Below the pieces are notes generated by a model. The model was not told the origin of the DNA and did no database searches. It worked only from the letters and a program-made list of their open reading frames with translations. A program made the translations under genes and the position numbers. DNA of 50,746 nucleotides from Candidatus Bathyarchaeota archaeon (GTDB lineage Archaea; Thermoproteota; Bathyarchaeia; TCS64), in assembly GCA_026014815.1 (NCBI GenBank), contig JAOZHP010000002.1, forward strand, positions 1 to 50,746. Reading direction: 5' to 3'. This document shows positions 1-9,187 of the stretch, one piece after another; positions within the stretch are counted from its first letter, which is position 1, and each line of letters starts with the position of its first letter.

Positions 1-1107
1 CACACCTCCATCTTCGCTATCCTCCGAGATGAGTTCAGTCTTAGCCTTCAGCAGCTGGGTTTAATCGCTGCGATACCACCCCTTTGTCAAGCTATTCTAG
101 GAATCCCGACAGGGCTCCTATCGGACCGGATTGGCTCCAAGAAGATGCTGTTGCTGAGCTTCGGGTTCGCCGCAGCTGGAGCGGTTCTCGCAGGAGTGGC
201 CTCAAGCCCATTGATGCTTGTGGTAGCGGTGAGTCTCATTTACATCAACACCACCATCTATCACCCTGCTAGCTACAGTTTCACAACAAAGCTCTTCAAA
301 CCCATGGATAGAGCAAAAGCCCTTGGACTCCACGGTGCAGGGGGAACCCTCGGTCACGCACTTGGACCGATAGCTGTAAGCCTACTAATAGGTGTCATGA
401 TGTGGCAATGGAGACGTGTCTATCTGGTCTTAGCCGCTCCCATGATCATTGGTATTATAATGGTCCTTTTCCTAAAGGAAGAGAAAATCGATGAAAAGAC
501 TACGACTGAAGAAACCGAGGAGACGGGGGACAGTAAAAAGTTCCTCAGCACAAGCCTCGTCATGTTCCTACTCTACTCAGCGTTGCGGAGCATGGGTGGT
601 TCCATGATCGGCACCTTCCTCGTACTTTACCTCCAGGATATCAGAGGGATGGAAATCGCGTCAGCCAGCTTCATAAGTAGCGCACCTACCCTCACAGGTC
701 TCCTCGGCGCCCCTATAGGTGGACTAGTTGCTAGCAGGATTGGTGACAAGAAATGGCTAACCATAAGCCTGATGATTGGCTTTACTTTATTGGGTTTGAG
801 TCTCAATATACCTAACAACACGGTCTTCATGGTTCTCTACATCATTTATGGTTTTTTCAGCAGCTTGGGCATGGCCGCGAAAAACGCCATCATTGCGAGG
901 CTAACGCCTCGTGGTCAACGTGGACTTGGATTCGCGTTGTCCTTCCTTCCTGGAAGCATTGTTGGGGCAATAGCTCCAATAGTTGCGGGATACGTGGCAG
1001 AAGCTATTGGGTTCAGTAACGTGTTCAATTTAGCGTTGTTGATTAATTTCATGGCTCTGGGTATCCTAAGGTTCGCTGTGAGGGTTGATGAGCCTCAAAA
1101 ACTATAA
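1..1107 (+). CDS. MFS transporter, 5' end cut by window edge
   Basis: The frame is open from base 1, so the start lies outside the window; 368 residues are visible. This is a membrane transporter of the major facilitator superfamily; the substrate cannot be told. Two MFS motif-A loops are visible, GLLSDRIGSKK near visible residue 38 and GGLVASRIGDKK near 241, which mark the two six-helix halves. A charged cytoplasmic loop rich in E, K and T (about 160-180) joins the halves. Probably only helix 1 is missing. No partner gene is visible on the left; acetyl-CoA synthetase follows after 215 bases with its own promoter. Confidence 0.85.
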   Translation, partial: HTSIFAILRDEFSLSLQQLGLIAAIPPLCQAILGIPTGLLSDRIGSKKMLLLSFGFAAAGAVLAGVASSPLMLVVAVSLIYINTTIYHPASYSFTTKLFKPMDRAKALGLHGAGGTLGHALGPIAVSLLIGVMMWQWRRVYLVLAAPMIIGIIMVLFLKEEKIDEKTTTEETEETGDSKKFLSTSLVMFLLYSALRSMGGSMIGTFLVLYLQDIRGMEIASASFISSAPTLTGLLGAPIGGLVASRIGDKKWLTISLMIGFTLLGLSLNIPNNTVFMVLYIIYGFFSSLGMAAKNAIIARLTPRGQRGLGFALSFLPGSIVGAIAPIVAGYVAEAIGFSNVFNLALLINFMALGILRFAVRVDEPQKL

Positions 1108-1281
1108 GGATATACGTAAAGTTAGATAACACTATCCCACCTTTTATCCTAAATTAGTATGTAGAGCGGAAAACACCCTATTTTAATGGGAATATAACAG
1201 TGTCATATCGGCAAAATAAGCCTCGTTTAATTATCACTCTGTACAGTATGTTAGGAATAAATTGAGCAAAATGCGCTCGAA

Positions 1282-1290
1282 AATTATATT
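1282..1290 (+). promoter_or_regulatory. TATA-like box before acetyl-CoA synthetase gene
   Basis: An A/T run AATTATATT follows a purine/A-rich stretch (TCGAAA) that looks like a BRE. It lies about 36 nt before the ATG at 1323, which predicts a leader of roughly 8-13 nt without a Shine-Dalgarno sequence. Inferred from sequence only. Confidence 0.4.
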
Positions 1291-1322
1291 TACCGTATAT
1301 ATTGTAATTACTACTGAGTCTT

Positions 1323-3272
1323 ATGGCAGATAGTTCTCTCTCAGCATTACCCATCGATGAGCGGTTCAAGCCGATACAGAAACTGAAAGAAGTCTGGAAA
1401 AACTCAATCGAGAACCCCGAGGAATTCTGGGCCGACCAAGCAAAGCAATTAGATTGGTACAAGACATGGGACAACGTTCTCGAATGGAAGGACAGACACG
1501 CAAGATGGTATATAGGTGGCGTGCTTAACGCCAGCTACAACTGCCTCGACCGTCACGTCAAGACTTGGAGAAGAAATAAGGTCGCCTACATTTGGGAAGG
1601 AGAGCCGGGTGATAAGAGGGTCATCACTTACGCGTCTCTCTATAGAGACGTAAACAGGTTCGCCTCTGTCTTGAAGGATCTAGGCGTGGGGAAAGGAACA
1701 TTCGTCGCTCTCTACATGCCAATGATACCTGAGCTCCCTATCGCGATGCTCGCGTGCGCACGCCTCGGAGCACCTTTCACCCAAGTATATTCAGGGTTCA
1801 GCATCGGTGCTCTAGCCGAGAGAGCAAGCCACACCGAGGCTGAGGTGATCGTCACAGCGGACGGAGTCTGGAGGCGAGGAAAAGTAATAGACCTCAAAGG
1901 AATCGTTAACAAAGCCGTAACGCAATGTCCCAAAGTTAGGAATATTATCACCGTCGAGAGGACCAAACATGGCGTCGAGATGGCTGAGGGAAGAGACATC
2001 TGGTACCACGAGGCCATGAAGGCAGCCACCGAGAGATACGTTGAGCCCGAGCCTGTTGAGGCCGATCATATACTATACGTGCTTTACACCTCGGGAACAA
2101 CTGCCAAGCCTAAGGGACCACAGGTCTGCACAGGAGGATACCTGACATACACGTGCTCTACACTGAAGTGGGCGTTCGACGTCAAGGAAGAGGATGTATG
2201 GTGGTGCTTCGCTGACATCGGTTGGGTAACAGGTCACAGCTACATTGTATTCGCGCCTTTAGCCCTCGGGCTCACGAGCGTCATGTATGAGGGGGCTCCG
2301 GAGTACCCGGATCCAGGTAGAACATGGCGAATGATAGAGGAGAAAGGCGTCACCAAGTTCTATACATCACCGACTCTCCTTAGGCTCCTCATTAAGTACG
2401 GTGACGAGTGGCCAGCTAAATCCAATTTGGACAGTCTAGAGATACTCGGCACGGTCGGAGAGCCCATTAACCCTGAGGTCTGGAGATGGTACTACAAAGT
2501 GATTGGGAAAGAGAGGTGCCCCATCTCTGACACTTGGTGGCAGACCGAGACAGGAGGATTCATGATCTCATCGGCTCCGGGCATAGAGCTGGTGCCGTTG
2601 AAGGCAGGGTCAGCGACCTTCCCCTTACCAGGAATCGACCCAGCAGTTGTTGACGAGCATGGAGTACTGCTTCCTGAAGGAGAGAAAGGATATCTAGTCA
2701 TAAGGAAGCCGTGGCCCGGTATGCTCATGACGCTTTACAAGGACGATGAACGGTACCAAGACTATTACTGGAACAGGTACCCTAACGCGAAGGAGGACCT
2801 GTTCTATACAGGGGACTATGCTGTCCAGGACAATGAAGGATACTTCTGGCTACTTGGGAGATCAGATGACGTCCTGAAGGTTGCAGGGCATAGGCTCGGG
2901 ACCATCGAGCTTGAAGATGTCCTTGTAAGCCACCCAGCAGTGGCGGAGGCCAGCGTCGTAGGCAGGAAAGACGAGATAAAAGGAGAAGTCCCAGTCTGCT
3001 GCGTAGTCCTTAAGGTAGGTATCGAGCCGACGCCGAGTCTCAATGAGGAGCTAAGGCTTCACGTTAGAAGCGTAATCGGGCCAATTGCCACACCTGCAGC
3101 CATTCACTTCGTCAGGAATATGCCCAAGACGAGGAGTGGAAAGATCATGCGAAGAGTGATAAAATCCATCGTAGATGGCGAGGCTTTAGGTGACATAACG
3201 ACCCTCGAAGACCCGTCAGCAGTGGAAGAGGTCAAGAGAACCGTCGAAGCCTTTAGAGCACTTTATGGTTAA
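1323..3272 (+). CDS. acsA: acetyl-CoA synthetase (AMP-forming), ANL superfamily
   Basis: Activates acetate (or another short acyl acid) to acyl-CoA through an acyl-adenylate, in the cytoplasm. The 649-residue length is normal for the family. The N-terminal ACAS cap is present. The phosphate-binding loop YTSGTTAKPKG sits near residue 255. The block WCFADIGWVTGHSY and the adenylate motif DTWWQTETGG are typical of acetyl-CoA synthetase. GDYAVQDNEGYFWLLGRSDD leads into the mobile C-terminal domain, and KTRSGKIMRR near residue 603-612 carries the catalytic and acetylatable lysine. The ATG is chosen because the ACAS cap begins directly after it and a TATA box lies at the right distance. Propionate or another short acid is a possible alternative substrate. 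The gene stands alone and converges on the heme operon. Confidence 0.93.
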   Translation: MADSSLSALPIDERFKPIQKLKEVWKNSIENPEEFWADQAKQLDWYKTWDNVLEWKDRHARWYIGGVLNASYNCLDRHVKTWRRNKVAYIWEGEPGDKRVITYASLYRDVNRFASVLKDLGVGKGTFVALYMPMIPELPIAMLACARLGAPFTQVYSGFSIGALAERASHTEAEVIVTADGVWRRGKVIDLKGIVNKAVTQCPKVRNIITVERTKHGVEMAEGRDIWYHEAMKAATERYVEPEPVEADHILYVLYTSGTTAKPKGPQVCTGGYLTYTCSTLKWAFDVKEEDVWWCFADIGWVTGHSYIVFAPLALGLTSVMYEGAPEYPDPGRTWRMIEEKGVTKFYTSPTLLRLLIKYGDEWPAKSNLDSLEILGTVGEPINPEVWRWYYKVIGKERCPISDTWWQTETGGFMISSAPGIELVPLKAGSATFPLPGIDPAVVDEHGVLLPEGEKGYLVIRKPWPGMLMTLYKDDERYQDYYWNRYPNAKEDLFYTGDYAVQDNEGYFWLLGRSDDVLKVAGHRLGTIELEDVLVSHPAVAEASVVGRKDEIKGEVPVCCVVLKVGIEPTPSLNEELRLHVRSVIGPIATPAAIHFVRNMPKTRSGKIMRRVIKSIVDGEALGDITTLEDPSAVEEVKRTVEAFRALYG

Positions 3273-3390
3273 AAAAACTCCACCTTTCGAAATAATCCAT
3301 TATTTTATTGACTTAGATTTAATCAGGATAAACTAAATAATTATTCTGTGAATCACTAAAAGACAAGAGGTGACTCTGAAAAAAGAGGAG

Positions 3391-4593
3391 TTATTTTGTG
3401 AGAGGTTTTTTGAGGAGATCGTATGGGCAGAAACTGTCCTCAGCCCATATGTCATTGTGCTGGTTGAGGCCACGGATACGGCAGCCTCCGCCACAGAGTT
3501 CCTTGTTAGGACAAACACCACATATACCCTTCAAGTTGTTTTTCTTAGCCCTGAACTTGTTGAGCACCTCGTTGCTTGGGTCGTTCCACATCTCGCTAAA
3601 CAGTGTCTCCCTAATGTTTCCTACACAGTAATCTGGCTGCTGACTGAACTGACACGGGTACACGTTGCCTACGGGGTCCACGTTCGCTACCCTATCTCCT
3701 GCGCTGCAGCTGTCTCCCGTCATCTCAAGAAGCTTGTAAGCGTTCTCGTACTCGGGGTGATTCTCTTCCTTCATCCTGTTCAACAGATATACGCCGTCCT
3801 GCGGCGCGTCCACTGTCAGGATCTCTATGACATCAGGGTCAACCTCGTTGGCCTTGTAATAGAGCACATCCAACGTTTCCTTGACCTGCGCCTCGGTGAG
3901 TTGGTTCTCAAGATATCCCTCGATGCCTCTGCCGCTTGGCACTAGCCAGTAAAGGCAAAACCTTGGGACGCCTAGCTCAATAGCCATGTCAATGATGTCT
4001 GGGACCTCCTTGTAGTTGGACTTGTGGGCCGTGACTCTTATTCCACTCTTGAGACCGATCTCAACGCAGTTCTTTAGGCCCTCGATTGCCCTCTGGAACG
4101 CCCCACTCTGCCCCCTGATATGATCATGAGTCTTAGGATCAAATCCGTCAAGTGAGACACCTACATACTGTATACCTGTGTCCTTGAGACGCTGAGCTAC
4201 CTCCTCTGTGATGAGGGTGCCGTTAGTGCTGATGACTGTCCTCAGGCCTTTCCCCTTCGCGTAAGCGGCGAGCTCCCAGAAGTCTGGCCTCACAAGTGGC
4301 TCACCACCAGTGAATAACAGGAGTGGGACTCCTACCTTACCTACGTCGTCGATGAATGCCTTGCATTCATCTGTACTTAGCTCGTTTGGTCTCTCTGCGT
4401 CTGGGCTTGCGTTTATGTAGCAGTGGCTGCAAGTCAGGTTGCATTTGTTGGTTATGTTCCAGAAGATCACTGGTCTCCTGGTATCTGTGAAAGCCAGTAC
4501 CTCTGTTGGCGCGTCTACTGGCGCCGATAGCCTGTGCTTGATGGCCTGGCTCACTGTTCCTTTCCCGTGTAGTAGTCGGGTAAATCGTATCAT
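3391..4593 (-). CDS. ahbC: AhbC: 12,18-didecarboxysiroheme deacetylase (radical SAM)
   Basis: A radical SAM enzyme of the alternative heme pathway. In the known family it removes two acetate side chains from 12,18-didecarboxysiroheme to give Fe-coproporphyrin III. The SAM-cluster motif CNLTCSHC has Cys51, Cys55 and Cys58, and the SAM-binding GGEP motif follows. The C-terminus holds an auxiliary-cluster, SPASM-like set of cysteines (GICGVCPNKELCGGGC and a late CPYD). The 50-residue leader before the radical SAM core, beginning MIRFTRLLHGKGTVSQAIKH, matches the AhbC/NirJ1 subgroup rather than AhbD as I remember these families. It is last in the operon, 6 nt after ahbB. NirJ-like heme d1 function is the alternative, but no nir genes accompany it. 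Confidence 0.86.
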   Translation of the reverse strand: MIRFTRLLHGKGTVSQAIKHRLSAPVDAPTEVLAFTDTRRPVIFWNITNKCNLTCSHCYINASPDAERPNELSTDECKAFIDDVGKVGVPLLLFTGGEPLVRPDFWELAAYAKGKGLRTVISTNGTLITEEVAQRLKDTGIQYVGVSLDGFDPKTHDHIRGQSGAFQRAIEGLKNCVEIGLKSGIRVTAHKSNYKEVPDIIDMAIELGVPRFCLYWLVPSGRGIEGYLENQLTEAQVKETLDVLYYKANEVDPDVIEILTVDAPQDGVYLLNRMKEENHPEYENAYKLLEMTGDSCSAGDRVANVDPVGNVYPCQFSQQPDYCVGNIRETLFSEMWNDPSNEVLNKFRAKKNNLKGICGVCPNKELCGGGCRIRGLNQHNDIWAEDSFCPYDLLKKPLTK

Positions 4594-4599
4594 CTCTTT

Positions 4600-5073
4600 T
4601 TATCTCCTTGGTGCCAGCCTTGAGCTGGTTCCTTTGAATCGTTTTTTACTGAACAAAACTTGGTAATCGTTTACGCCGATCTTATCGGCGAGTTCATGTG
4701 CGAACCTCCTTACTGATTCTACGCTATAGTCGTGAACCACTGAGTAGAGGTTGTACTCCCATCTCCCTGGGTAGGTTACTCGTTCGTATAGGTGGGATAT
4801 CTCTGGGCTGCCCATGAAGACCTTGATGGCGTCATCTATCTTCTCTTCAGGGATGTTCCAGACAACGACCGCGTTGGCGATTATGCCTAGTTTTCGTTGA
4901 TTGATGTTGGCTGAGAACCTACGAATATCGCCTTCATCGTTCATCCTGTTTAGGCGTCTCAAGAGTTCTTTCTCGGTGATGCCTATTTTTTCCGCGGTTT
5001 CCTTGAAGGGTTCCCTTTTAAGAGGTATCCCGTTTTGGACCGCTATCAAAATTTCTCTGTCTAGTTTATCCAT
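4600..5073 (-). CDS. ahbB: siroheme decarboxylase subunit, probably AhbB
   Basis: 157 residues of the AsnC/Lrp-like AhbA/AhbB family, which together decarboxylate siroheme to 12,18-didecarboxysiroheme. The N-terminus is a helix-turn-helix-like domain (LDREILIAVQNGIPL ... GDIRRFSANINQRKLG). The C-terminal ligand-binding part contains RVTYPGRWEYNLYSVVHD; a histidine and a tyrosine in this part are the residues expected near the substrate. It has the same length as the next subunit upstream (157 residues), which is clearly its paralog. Assignment as beta (B) rather than alpha (A) rests on the YPGRWEYNLYS block and is less certain than the family. It follows the paralog after 4 nt. Confidence 0.83.
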   Translation of the reverse strand: MDKLDREILIAVQNGIPLKREPFKETAEKIGITEKELLRRLNRMNDEGDIRRFSANINQRKLGIIANAVVVWNIPEEKIDDAIKVFMGSPEISHLYERVTYPGRWEYNLYSVVHDYSVESVRRFAHELADKIGVNDYQVLFSKKRFKGTSSRLAPRR

Positions 5074-5077
5074 CTCA

Positions 5078-5551
5078 TCACCGGAACTTGTAACTTACTT
5101 TGATCCTGTGCTTCCTTGTGACAGGAAGGTCTAGGATATCTGATTCTGGGATCTGGGCAGCCTCCAGGATTTCTTGGAGGCTTGATCTTAGCTGGTCCTC
5201 ACTAGACGTGATTAACGTGAACCACATATTGTACTCGTGTTCTCGGAGATAGTTGTGGGTCACTGTGTCGAACCCACTCACAATTACTCCAACCTCTTCG
5301 ACCCTGTCATGAGGAATCTTCATCAAGACCAGGGTCCGAGCGGATAGTCCCACGCGGTCTGTCTCTAAGACGGGTCCGAATCTACGGATGACCCCGTCTT
5401 CATGGAGTTTTTTGACTCGTTTCATCAGTTCCTCGTATGTAACGCCCAGCCTCTCAGCTAATGCATCCCAAGGTCTGCTGACGAGAGGAAGCTCTTCCTG
5501 TACTATTGTGAGGAGTTTTTTGTCAACTGTGTCTAGCTGGACCGTTTTCAA
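5078..5551 (-). CDS. ahbA: siroheme decarboxylase subunit, probably AhbA
   Basis: Paralog of the neighbouring AhbB, with the same two-domain layout (VDKKLLTIVQEELPL ... DGVIRRFGPVLETDRVGLS, then HNYLREHEYNMWFTL, the alpha-type block). An upstream ATG at 5650 exists in frame but would overlap ahbD by 92 bases and add a non-homologous, arginine-rich leader. I therefore choose the TTG at 5551, just after the ahbD stop, with GGAGG 12 nt before it. This gives 157 residues, exactly the length of its paralog. It acts with AhbB on siroheme. The alpha/beta labels could be swapped. Confidence 0.8.
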   Translation of the reverse strand: MKTVQLDTVDKKLLTIVQEELPLVSRPWDALAERLGVTYEELMKRVKKLHEDGVIRRFGPVLETDRVGLSARTLVLMKIPHDRVEEVGVIVSGFDTVTHNYLREHEYNMWFTLITSSEDQLRSSLQEILEAAQIPESDILDLPVTRKHRIKVSYKFR

Positions 5552-5558
5552 TGAGGTG

Positions 5559-6704
5559 TTACGCCTCCCATCCCTTTGGCTGGTAGGGACACCAGGGCTC
5601 CTCGCCCATGTAGTCTCCTTGCAGCTCCTCTGGTTCGTGGAGTCCTCCACAGGCCTCTATGAAGTCGCTGCTTAACCCATATGCACGTGCTCTACATCCT
5701 CCGCATTTCTGCTTGTACTCGCAAGCACCACATCGCCCTGTGAGGTTGTCGTAATCTCTCATTGTCTGCAGGACCTCGCTGTTCTCCCATATCTCCTTAA
5801 AAGGGGTATCACGGATGTTACCGAGCTTGATGGGCAGGTATGGACAGGGGGTCACCTCCCCTTCTGGGTATATGCGGCAGTAACTGGTTCCTGCGATACA
5901 TCCCCTCGTCCATTTACTCATGTCAATGCCCATTTGCTCCGCTATACGCATGTACTGGGGAGCACACGTGGGCTTCACATCCAAGTCGCTTTTTTCGTAT
6001 TTCATGAGAACATTCCTGATCATCTGCTCATACATGGCTGGAGTGATGTCCTCAATCTCTGTCCCTCTTCCCGTTGGGACAAGGAAAAACAAGTGCAGGT
6101 CTTTCACGCCCAGGCTTTCCGCGAGTTTTAAGATGTTGTCGATGTCATCAAAGTTCTGGACAGTTACTGTTGTGTTAAATTGGACTCCTACGCCATTTCG
6201 TAGGCAGGCTTTGATGCCTTCCATGGCTTTCGCCCATGAACCGGGAACGCCTCTGAACTCATCGTGGATTTCGGGGGTACTGGAGTCTACGCTGATGGCT
6301 ACTTTACTAATCCCTGATGCAAGAAGTTTCTTGGCAACTTCGTCGTCGATTCCAATGCCGTTGGTGCCCATCGCCATCCTTAACCCTTTCTCGGTGCCGT
6401 ACTTTGCTAGCTCAAAGATGTCCTTTCGCAGAAGTGGCTCTCCACCGCTCAATATTAGTACGGGTTTGCTTACCTCCGCGATCTGGTCGATGAGCATCTT
6501 TCCCTCCTCAGTGGTGAGTTCCTGTCTGCTCTCTCTTTCCTGAGCGTCCATGTAACAGTGAGCACATTTCAGGTCACACTTGAAAGTAGAATTCCATGAG
6601 ATGATCCTGGGAAGATGCTTCCTTGGACCATCAGCTGACCCTGGATGTCCTCCTGGGTGACCACCGGAGTGTCCACCTCCATGTCTGTGTCTCTTAGGTT
6701 CCAA
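5559..6704 (-). CDS. ahbD: AhbD: Fe-coproporphyrin III decarboxylase / heme b synthase (radical SAM)
   Basis: Last enzyme of the siroheme-dependent heme pathway: it oxidatively decarboxylates two propionates of Fe-coproporphyrin III to vinyl groups, giving heme b. 381 residues. The SAM-cluster motif CDLKCAHC has Cys43, Cys47 and Cys50, followed by SGGEPL. The stretch TCAPQYMRIA and the ending EEPWCPYQP are typical of AhbD, and a second cysteine set (GRCGACEYKQKCGGCRARA) holds the auxiliary cluster. The N-terminus has a His/Gly-rich tail (residues 6-22, repeats of GGHPG) that could bind metal or heme; this is common in AhbD but its role is not known to me. It begins 7 nt after hemD ends. It is 29% or so similar in layout to AhbC by eye only; no alignment was run. 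Confidence 0.87.
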   Translation of the reverse strand: MEPKRHRHGGGHSGGHPGGHPGSADGPRKHLPRIISWNSTFKCDLKCAHCYMDAQERESRQELTTEEGKMLIDQIAEVSKPVLILSGGEPLLRKDIFELAKYGTEKGLRMAMGTNGIGIDDEVAKKLLASGISKVAISVDSSTPEIHDEFRGVPGSWAKAMEGIKACLRNGVGVQFNTTVTVQNFDDIDNILKLAESLGVKDLHLFFLVPTGRGTEIEDITPAMYEQMIRNVLMKYEKSDLDVKPTCAPQYMRIAEQMGIDMSKWTRGCIAGTSYCRIYPEGEVTPCPYLPIKLGNIRDTPFKEIWENSEVLQTMRDYDNLTGRCGACEYKQKCGGCRARAYGLSSDFIEACGGLHEPEELQGDYMGEEPWCPYQPKGWEA

Positions 6705-6711
6705 ATTTGTT

Positions 6712-7530
6712 TTACCTCTTGATTTCCAAAGCCAATGCCGATATCATGGCTTCAATGGAGTATATTTTGGGGACCACGTCTACTCTAAAACCCAGATCCG
6801 TAAGTGTCCCCTCTGTCTTGGGTCCAATAGCCGCAACCAAAACTTGGTCGAGGCTCTTCCTCAACTCATCTACCAATCCTAGTTTCTCGGTTAATGTGAT
6901 AAGGTTTATCGCGGTCGATGCGCTTGTGAACGTGACCGCGTCGATTTTTCCCGCCTTAAGATCATCTATGAATGGTTTTACCTTTGATGTGTCTTCGGGC
7001 GCTTTGGATATGTACGCTATGACTTCGTGAACTTTTGCACCCTTCTCTGTTAGGAATGCTACAAGCTCGTTATCTGCTTTGCTTGACCGAGGAATCCCTA
7101 TTATGGAGTTGGTCAAGTCCTCACCTAAGCATTCAATTACGCCGTCGGTGGTGTGCCTGTCCGGGATAGTCACATAAACGATGCCTTGTTCCCTTAGCAC
7201 TTGTTGAGTCTTAGTACCTATTGCGATTACTTTCATTCTGTTGACGCTGTCCAATAGGTTGCTCAGAAGGTCAAGATTTTGAGCCTCCTCAAACAGGATG
7301 TGCACGCTGTTTACGCTAAGAAAAATGAGTGTGTTTATTGCCTCATCGATGATTGTGTCAATGAACCCGTGAAGTTCTTTTTTATCCACGGGTGTAGTGA
7401 TCTCCAATATGGGGATCATGTATGGTATTCCTTCAAGTTTCTCGATATGCTCCGCCGTCTCCATACTCTGATGGCTGGGCCTAAGAATAGCCACAACTTT
7501 ACCAGAGAGGGAGCCGGGAGATTCAATCAA
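6712..7530 (-). CDS. hemD: uroporphyrinogen-III synthase
   Basis: Cyclises hydroxymethylbilane with inversion of ring D to give uroporphyrinogen III. 272 residues, normal length. HemD is poorly conserved, but the second-domain motifs DAVTFTSASTAINL and AAIGPKTEGTLTDLGFRVDV are characteristic, and the two alternating Rossmann-like domains are visible (VVAILRP at the start; a crossover near residue 130). It overlaps the end of cobA by 8 nt, so the two are translationally coupled. Its place between cobA and ahbD fits the pathway order. Confidence 0.88.
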   Translation of the reverse strand: MIESPGSLSGKVVAILRPSHQSMETAEHIEKLEGIPYMIPILEITTPVDKKELHGFIDTIIDEAINTLIFLSVNSVHILFEEAQNLDLLSNLLDSVNRMKVIAIGTKTQQVLREQGIVYVTIPDRHTTDGVIECLGEDLTNSIIGIPRSSKADNELVAFLTEKGAKVHEVIAYISKAPEDTSKVKPFIDDLKAGKIDAVTFTSASTAINLITLTEKLGLVDELRKSLDQVLVAAIGPKTEGTLTDLGFRVDVVPKIYSIEAMISALALEIKR

Positions 7531-8278
7531 ACCAGCGGAGCTCCTTCCTCAGGTCAACGACTTTACCGATGATGGTTATGGCTGGAGGCTTGATACCTGC
7601 CTCACATGTCTTCCCAACGATAGTTGAGATAGTGCCTGTGATAGTTCTCTGGCCCTCCGTGGTGCCTTTCTCGATGACAGCTACAGGGGTATCAGGGTCT
7701 CTCCCGCCCTTAACCAGTCGCTCCATGATGGCAGGCATGTTCCTTATCCCCATCATCACCACCAGTGTGTCCACGCTATTAGCGAGCCTCTCCCAGTCCA
7801 CGGTACCCACCCTTTTTGTGGATGCTTCATGTCCCGTGATGAAGGCCACGGATGATGCCACATGCCTCTGAGTTACCGGAATACCCGCATAAGCCGGAAC
7901 GGAGATAGCAGAGGTGATTCCGGGAACAACCTCAAACGCGATCCCTGCCTCACAGAGCACAAGGGCCTCTTCTCCGCCTCGACCGAATAGGAATGGGTCT
8001 CCTCCCTTGAGCCTGACTATGACGCCGCCCTTGTTGGCGCGGTCCACCATCAGCTCATGGATTCTTTCCTGTGTGGCGCTCGCCTCGCCAGGATGCTTAC
8101 CCACATAGATCTTCTCACATTTCTCAGGCACCAAAGCCAAGATGTCGTCGGTCACCAGCCTATCGTAGAGAAGCACGTCAGCCTCCCCGAGGAGACGCTT
8201 TGCCTTAACCGTTATGAGCTCAGGGTCACCGGGACCCGAGCCTACCAAGTATACTTTTCCTTTCACCATTACCGCCAC
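7523..8278 (-). CDS. cobA: uroporphyrinogen-III C-methyltransferase (SUMT)
   Basis: Methylates uroporphyrinogen III at C2 and C7 with SAM, giving precorrin-2, the entry to siroheme and so to this archaeon's heme. 251 residues, a single-domain SUMT as opposed to the CysG fusion. The family motifs are present: VGSGPGDPELITVKA near the N-terminus, RLKGGDPFLFGRGGEE near residue 90, and VPGITSAISVPAYAGIPVT. It overlaps hemC by 10 nt upstream and hemD by 8 nt downstream. A cobalamin role cannot be excluded, but no other corrin genes are nearby. Confidence 0.94.
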   Translation of the reverse strand: MAVMVKGKVYLVGSGPGDPELITVKAKRLLGEADVLLYDRLVTDDILALVPEKCEKIYVGKHPGEASATQERIHELMVDRANKGGVIVRLKGGDPFLFGRGGEEALVLCEAGIAFEVVPGITSAISVPAYAGIPVTQRHVASSVAFITGHEASTKRVGTVDWERLANSVDTLVVMMGIRNMPAIMERLVKGGRDPDTPVAVIEKGTTEGQRTITGTISTIVGKTCEAGIKPPAITIIGKVVDLRKELRWFD

Positions 8279-9174
8279 CTCTCGATGAGCCTAGCGGCTC
8301 CCTGATCAAGCATATCTAGAGCCGCTTCGCGACCAAACTCTTCAGGATCGTTCATTTTACCAGATTTCTTGTACTGGAGCCTGATACTACCGTCCGGAGC
8401 TAGAACACTGGACACGAGTTCCATGCTCTCGTTAACATAAACCCCGATGGGCGTCTTACATCCACCACCTATAGTGGTCATAAACGACCTTTCCGCTATT
8501 GTTGAGTTCCATGATTCTCGGTGAGTTAACTTTCGGAGGACCTCGATGACTTCTACGTTGTCTTTCTTTGTCACCAAGGCTAACGCTCCTTGGCAGGCGG
8601 TCGGAGTGAAAGCTTCAAGGCTCAGAAGTTTGGTTATCACATAGCCTTTATTGAGCCTTACCAGCCCTGACTCTGCAAGAATAATTGCATCATACTCGCC
8701 CTGACTCAGTTTTCCCAAGCGTGTGTCCACGTTACCCCTGATTAGCTCGGTCTTCACGTCGCTTCTCAAGTGAAGAAACTGGGCTTTCCTCCGGGGACTG
8801 GCAGTGCCAACAACGGCCCCTGAGGGCAAGTCCGCGATCCCTGAGAATTTCTCTGAGATGAATGCATCCTTAGGTGACGCTCTCTCCGGTACGGCTGCCA
8901 CCGTGAGACCGTCAGGTATCTCCATTGGGAGATCCTTCATGCTGTGGACGGCGAAGCTTACCTCGCCACTCAACACGGCCTCATCGATAGCTTTAGTGAA
9001 GACTCCTTTCTCGTTTATCGCCTCGATGGGTCTGTCCCTGAACCTGTCACCTGAGGTCGTGATGACCCTGGTCTCGACCTTGACACTAGGTGCATGGTCT
9101 AGTAGTTTCGCTGTGATTATATCGACTTGTTTCAGCGCTAACGTGCTTCCTCTTGTGCCTGCGATGAGTATCAA
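8269..9174 (-). CDS. hemC: hydroxymethylbilane synthase (porphobilinogen deaminase)
   Basis: Joins four porphobilinogens into hydroxymethylbilane. 301 residues. The start IAGTRGSTLALKQ, the substrate-binding block VHSMKDLPMEIPDGL, the arginine-rich GTASPRRKAQ, and GGGCKTPIGV, whose cysteine (about residue 239) attaches the dipyrromethane cofactor, are all present. It begins 13 nt after hemB ends and overlaps cobA. The ATG fits the family's N-terminus exactly. Confidence 0.95.
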   Translation of the reverse strand: MILIAGTRGSTLALKQVDIITAKLLDHAPSVKVETRVITTSGDRFRDRPIEAINEKGVFTKAIDEAVLSGEVSFAVHSMKDLPMEIPDGLTVAAVPERASPKDAFISEKFSGIADLPSGAVVGTASPRRKAQFLHLRSDVKTELIRGNVDTRLGKLSQGEYDAIILAESGLVRLNKGYVITKLLSLEAFTPTACQGALALVTKKDNVEVIEVLRKLTHRESWNSTIAERSFMTTIGGGCKTPIGVYVNESMELVSSVLAPDGSIRLQYKKSGKMNDPEEFGREAALDMLDQGAARLIERWR

Positions 9175-9187
9175 GTTTCTTCCTCGG

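Noticed and set aside
3370-3945. Long plus-strand open frame of 191 codons
   Set aside because: It lies antisense within ahbC, whose radical SAM motifs are clear; it has no motif of its own.
5552-5650. ATG at 5650 as start of the ahbA gene
   Set aside because: It would overlap ahbD by 92 bases and add an arginine-rich non-homologous leader; the TTG at 5551 gives the same 157 residues as its paralog.
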